A stretch of 64,000 bases of DNA from an uncultured Alistipes sp. GTDB lineage: Bacteria > Bacteroidota > Bacteroidia > Bacteroidales > Rikenellaceae. The translations under genes were made by a program, and so were the position numbers. The notes beneath the pieces were generated by a model. It was not told the DNA's origin, did not search any database, and saw only the letters and a list, made by a program, of their open reading frames with translations. Each line of letters starts with the position of its first letter. Position 1 is the stretch's first letter. Positions 61,105 to 64,000 of this stretch are shown one piece after another. Location of the stretch: NCBI GenBank assembly GCA_900545315.1, contig UQYM01000001.1, positions 1-64,000 on the forward strand. The letters are read 5' to 3'.

Positions 61105-62625
61105 ATGATGATCGAAATAATGGATACTACGCTCCGTGATGGGGAACAAACCTCCGGAGTCTCATTTACAGTCCGCGAAAAGTTGAGTATCGCCAAATTG
61201 TTACTCGATGAATTGCACGTTGATCGAATTGAAATCGCATCGGCGCGCGTTTCGGAGGGTGAGGCCGAGTGTGCAAGTCGAATTGCGGCTTGGGCCAAAC
61301 GGCAAGGCTTTCTGGATCGGATTGAAGTGTTGGGGTTTGTAGATAATGGGGTGTCGTTGAATTGGATTGCATCGACTGGTTGCAAGGTGCTTAATCTGTT
61401 GGCCAAGGGGTCGCAGAAGCACTGTACATACCAGCTGCGTAAAACTCAAGAGCAACATGCAGCCGATATTCGCGAGGTGATTGCCCAGGCAACGGCTATG
61501 GGTATTGCAGTGAATATCTATTTGGAAGATTGGTCCAACGGGATGATCCATTCGCCCGAATATGTATATGCCATGATGGATTCCCTGAGGGATCAACCGA
61601 TCCGTCGTTTCATGATTCCCGACACGCTGGGCATTCTCAATCCGGACAATACCTTTGCATTTTGTAGTGAAATGGTACGCCGTTATCCGGATGTCCATTT
61701 CGATTTTCATGCGCATAACGACTACGATCTGGCGGTTGCGAATGTTTTTGCAGCGGTCAAAGCGGGCGTACAAGGTGTCCATACCACTATCAATGGTTTG
61801 GGTGAACGGGCCGGAAATGCCCCTTTATCCAGTGTGATTGCAGTGTTGAATGATCAGCTTAAATGTCCTAATGGAGTTGTCGAGCGAAAAATCAACCATG
61901 TGAGTCGCGTGGTTGAGACCTATACCGGTGTACGCATACCACCCAATAAACCGGTTGTGGGAGAGAATGTATTTACACAATGTGCAGGTATTCATGCCGA
62001 TGGAGATAATAAGGATAATCTCTACTATAACGATTTGCTGCCCGAACGTTTTGGCCGTGTACGGGAGTATGCGTTGGGTAAACTCTCCGGTAAGGCCAAT
62101 ATCCTGAAGAATTTGCAGGCGTTGGGTATTGAGTTGGATAATGAATCAATGCGTAAAGTTACCGATCGCATCATCGAACTGGGGGATAAAAAACAGATGG
62201 TCACCTCCGATGATCTGCCCTATATCATTGCTGATATTTTGCGGCAGGAGGGACAGGAGAACAAAGTGCACATTCTCAACTATAACCTCTCATTGGGACA
62301 GGGACTTCATCCAGTTGCGACGCTTAAGATTCGCATCAACGATGCCGATTATGAGGAGACCGCTTCGGGTGATGGTCAGTACGATGCCTTCATGAAAGCG
62401 TTGCGCAGAATATACAAGGATCATCTGCATCGCGATTTCCCGATGTTGACCAATTATGCCGTCACGATTCCTCCAGGAGGTCGCACTGATGCCTTTGTTC
62501 AGACCTTTATTAGTTGGGAATATCGCGGCCAAAGTTTCAAAACGCGAGGGTTGGATGCTGACCAGACCGAAGCTGCGATCAAGGCAACTTTGAAGATGCT
62601 CAATAAAATCGAAAATATGCAGTAG
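61105..62625 (+). CDS. cimA: LeuA-family synthase, probable (R)-citramalate synthase
   Basis: A 506-residue enzyme of the isopropylmalate/citramalate/homocitrate synthase family, distinct from leuA upstream. Motifs: MDTTLRDGEQTSGVSF, HFDFHAHNDYDLAVANVFAAV and INGLGERAGNAPLSSVIAVL, then CAGIHADGDNKDNLY. A C-terminal regulatory-type domain is present (residues ~390-506, GLHPVATLKIRINDADYEETASGDGQYDAF). The pyruvate-specific citramalate synthase role, starting isoleucine synthesis with LeuCD, is inferred from position and family; a homocitrate-like role is not excluded. Start ATG 61105 (or 61108) follows a strong promoter; the gene is separate from leuACD. Confidence 0.85.
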   Translation: MMIEIMDTTLRDGEQTSGVSFTVREKLSIAKLLLDELHVDRIEIASARVSEGEAECASRIAAWAKRQGFLDRIEVLGFVDNGVSLNWIASTGCKVLNLLAKGSQKHCTYQLRKTQEQHAADIREVIAQATAMGIAVNIYLEDWSNGMIHSPEYVYAMMDSLRDQPIRRFMIPDTLGILNPDNTFAFCSEMVRRYPDVHFDFHAHNDYDLAVANVFAAVKAGVQGVHTTINGLGERAGNAPLSSVIAVLNDQLKCPNGVVERKINHVSRVVETYTGVRIPPNKPVVGENVFTQCAGIHADGDNKDNLYYNDLLPERFGRVREYALGKLSGKANILKNLQALGIELDNESMRKVTDRIIELGDKKQMVTSDDLPYIIADILRQEGQENKVHILNYNLSLGQGLHPVATLKIRINDADYEETASGDGQYDAFMKALRRIYKDHLHRDFPMLTNYAVTIPPGGRTDAFVQTFISWEYRGQSFKTRGLDADQTEAAIKATLKMLNKIENMQ

Positions 62626-62700
62626 GCGACAATGTTGTATGTGGCGTACTGGGGATTGGGGGGCTTGCAGCGTCTCCGATATGGCCAGTGAGTGCAATAA

Positions 62701-62737
62701 AAAAGAGAAGGCGATCCAACGGATCGCCTTCTCTTTT
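62701..62737. terminator. bidirectional terminator, cimA / speA
   Basis: Perfect 17-bp stem AAAAGAGAAGGCGATCC and complement (62701-62717 / 62721-62737) with loop AAC between convergent genes; T tract on both strands. Confidence 0.9.
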
Positions 62738-62752
62738 TTATTATAGGGAATA

Positions 62753-64000
62753 TTAATAGCCAAGGATACGCATCATGGACCGATAACTCTGCTCTTTGGC
62801 AAAGAGACGGGTATAATATTCGTTATCGTCTTTGTCGCGATCGATGATGATGTGTTTTGGAGCGGGAATCAAGCAGTGCTGGATACCACCGTAACCTCCG
62901 AGAGACTCTTGGTAGGCTCCAGTGTGGAAGAAGCCGATGTATTGCGTTTCATCCACCAGCTTGGGCAGGAAGATGGCATTTGAGTGGGACTCTCCGTTGT
63001 AGAAGTCTTCGCTGTCACAGGTCAGACCTCCGAGGAATACACGCTGGTACTCCAGGTCCCAGTGGTTGATTGCCAGCAAAATGTAACGCTGTTTGATTCC
63101 CCAGATGTCCGGCAAGGTCGTCATGAAGGAGCTGTCGATCATGTACCAGCGCTCCCGATCGTTCTGCTGCTTTTGATTAATAATCGAGAAGAGAGTTGCT
63201 CCACTTTCTCCTACTGTGAATGATCCAAACTCAGTAAAGATATTGGGTTCGGGAATTCCGGATTGTTCGCAGAAGTGTTTGATCTGGGAGACGATCTCTT
63301 CGGCCATGTACTCGTAGTCGTAGTCAAAGGCCAGTGAATTCTTGATCGGGAAGCCTCCTCCGATATTCAGTGAATCGAGTTCCGGGCAGATCTTTTTTAA
63401 CTCGTAGTAGATCCCCAGGCACTTGTTCAATTCGTTCCAATAGTAGGCTGTATCTTTAATGCCCGTATTGATAAAGAAGTGCAGCATCTTTAGCTTGAAC
63501 TTCTTATTGGGTTTGATTCGGCTCTGATAGAATTCGAGAATGTCGTTGTATCGGATACCCAAACGCGAGGTGTAAAAATCAAATTTCGGCTCCTCCTCCG
63601 ATGCAATGCGGATACCGATCTGGCACGGGCGGTTGATTGCATTGTCGAGCAGATTCAATTCACGTTTGTTGTCCAAAATTGGAATGGTGTTTTCGAATCC
63701 GTCATTGACTAATGAGGCAATGTTTTCTACATACTGCGGGCGTTTGAAGCCATTGCAGATGATGTAGCTGCTTTTGTTGATCAACCCACCGTCATACAGC
63801 GCCCGGATGATATGGATGTCATATGCCGAGGAGGTTTCGAGGTGAATATCGTTTTTGAGCGCCTCTTCCAGAACAAAGGAAAAATGGGAACTTTTCGTAC
63901 AGTAGCAGTAGTTGTACGTTCCCTGATAATCCACTTTGGCCATCGCTACATTGAAAAGACGTTTGGCTCGTTGAATCTGCGAGGTAATCTTGGGGAGGTA
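62753..64000 (-). CDS. speA: arginine decarboxylase, 5' end beyond the window
   Basis: The C-terminal 415 residues of a fold-III PLP decarboxylase of the SpeA group (whole proteins are about 630 residues). The frame stays open to the right edge (YLPKITSQIQRAKRLFNVAMAKVDYQG), so the ATG at 63943 is internal. The PLP-binding lysine is in YNYCYCTKSSHF. Further segments are LNIGGGFPIKNS, FTEFGSFTVGESG, and the Cys-containing GGLTCDSEDFYN near the second active site. It makes agmatine from arginine for polyamine synthesis. No other polyamine gene is adjacent, though a DHS-like gene lies at 25.8 kb. Confidence 0.93.
   Translation of the reverse strand, partial: YLPKITSQIQRAKRLFNVAMAKVDYQGTYNYCYCTKSSHFSFVLEEALKNDIHLETSSAYDIHIIRALYDGGLINKSSYIICNGFKRPQYVENIASLVNDGFENTIPILDNKRELNLLDNAINRPCQIGIRIASEEEPKFDFYTSRLGIRYNDILEFYQSRIKPNKKFKLKMLHFFINTGIKDTAYYWNELNKCLGIYYELKKICPELDSLNIGGGFPIKNSLAFDYDYEYMAEEIVSQIKHFCEQSGIPEPNIFTEFGSFTVGESGATLFSIINQKQQNDRERWYMIDSSFMTTLPDIWGIKQRYILLAINHWDLEYQRVFLGGLTCDSEDFYNGESHSNAIFLPKLVDETQYIGFFHTGAYQESLGGYGGIQHCLIPAPKHIIIDRDKDDNEYYTRLFAKEQSYRSMMRILGY

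Noticed and set aside
1..64000. tRNA, rRNA, CRISPR arrays, insertion sequences, prophage genes
   Set aside because: I looked in the larger intergenic regions for T-loop consensus, spaced repeats and transposase motifs and saw none; a tRNAscan-SE and ISfinder search would be decisive.

Overview
The window reads as a chromosomal segment of a Bacteroidales bacterium, probably Rikenellaceae (Alistipes/Rikenella-like). This rests on Bacteroidetes-type promoters (TAnnTTTG at -7, a TTTG/TTG about 19-22 nt upstream), a Bacteroidetes-type RpoZ, S46 dipeptidyl peptidase, Rex, BamD, a deoxyhypusine-synthase-like protein and the gene order bamD-rpoZ-coaBC-recN. The family assignment is inference. I found no rRNA, tRNA, CRISPR array, prophage or insertion sequence. 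Almost all genes are housekeeping.

Layout. 1-9.5 kb: the C-terminal part of a LysM/periplasmic-binding protein, then on the minus strand htpG, guaB with a hotdog thioesterase, and rex-ribF; a HAD phosphatase and ispF follow. 9.6-14 kb: peptide use (dipeptidase PepD, a DPP11-type S46 peptidase) and a Nudix hydrolase. 14.3-18.4 kb: minus-strand maf, FAH-family enzyme, lpxB, trmD and a glyoxalase-II-like hydrolase. 18.4-27 kb: rlmD, a degenerate LytM/M23-like secreted protein, two tandem SIMPL-domain proteins, mnmD, cdd, an RluA-type pseudouridine synthase, a deoxyhypusine-synthase-like enzyme and a DUF2007 protein. 27-38 kb: dnaE, trxA, cvfB, an amidohydrolase gene broken by one TGA codon, a lytic transglycosylase and uvrA. 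38-46 kb: an SDR, a B12-type radical SAM protein, a beta-lactamase-fold hydrolase, a POT peptide transporter and a GH13 branching enzyme. 46-51 kb: an envelope glycosylation trio (acetyltransferase, GtrA, GT39) and an alpha-oxoamine synthase for sphingolipid or sulfonolipid synthesis. 51-56 kb: bamD-rpoZ-coaBC-recN. 56-57.4 kb: an AT-rich stretch with a frameshifted zinc-ribbon membrane protein and a rod-like inverted repeat that looks like a structured RNA. 57.4-64 kb: leuA-leuC-leuD, a second LeuA-family enzyme (probable citramalate synthase) and the 3' part of speA.

How the genes work together. PepD, DPP11 and the POT transporter fit an amino-acid-fermenting lifestyle. LeuA, LeuCD and the CimA-like enzyme feed leucine and isoleucine synthesis, but leuB is not here. 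SpeA and the deoxyhypusine-synthase-like enzyme may both serve polyamine synthesis. LpxB, GT39/GtrA, BamD and the oxoamine synthase build the envelope. The points most worth checking are the structured RNA near 56.7 kb, the RibF whose riboflavin-kinase half is eroded, the two disrupted genes, and the oxoamine synthase with its possible SDR partner.
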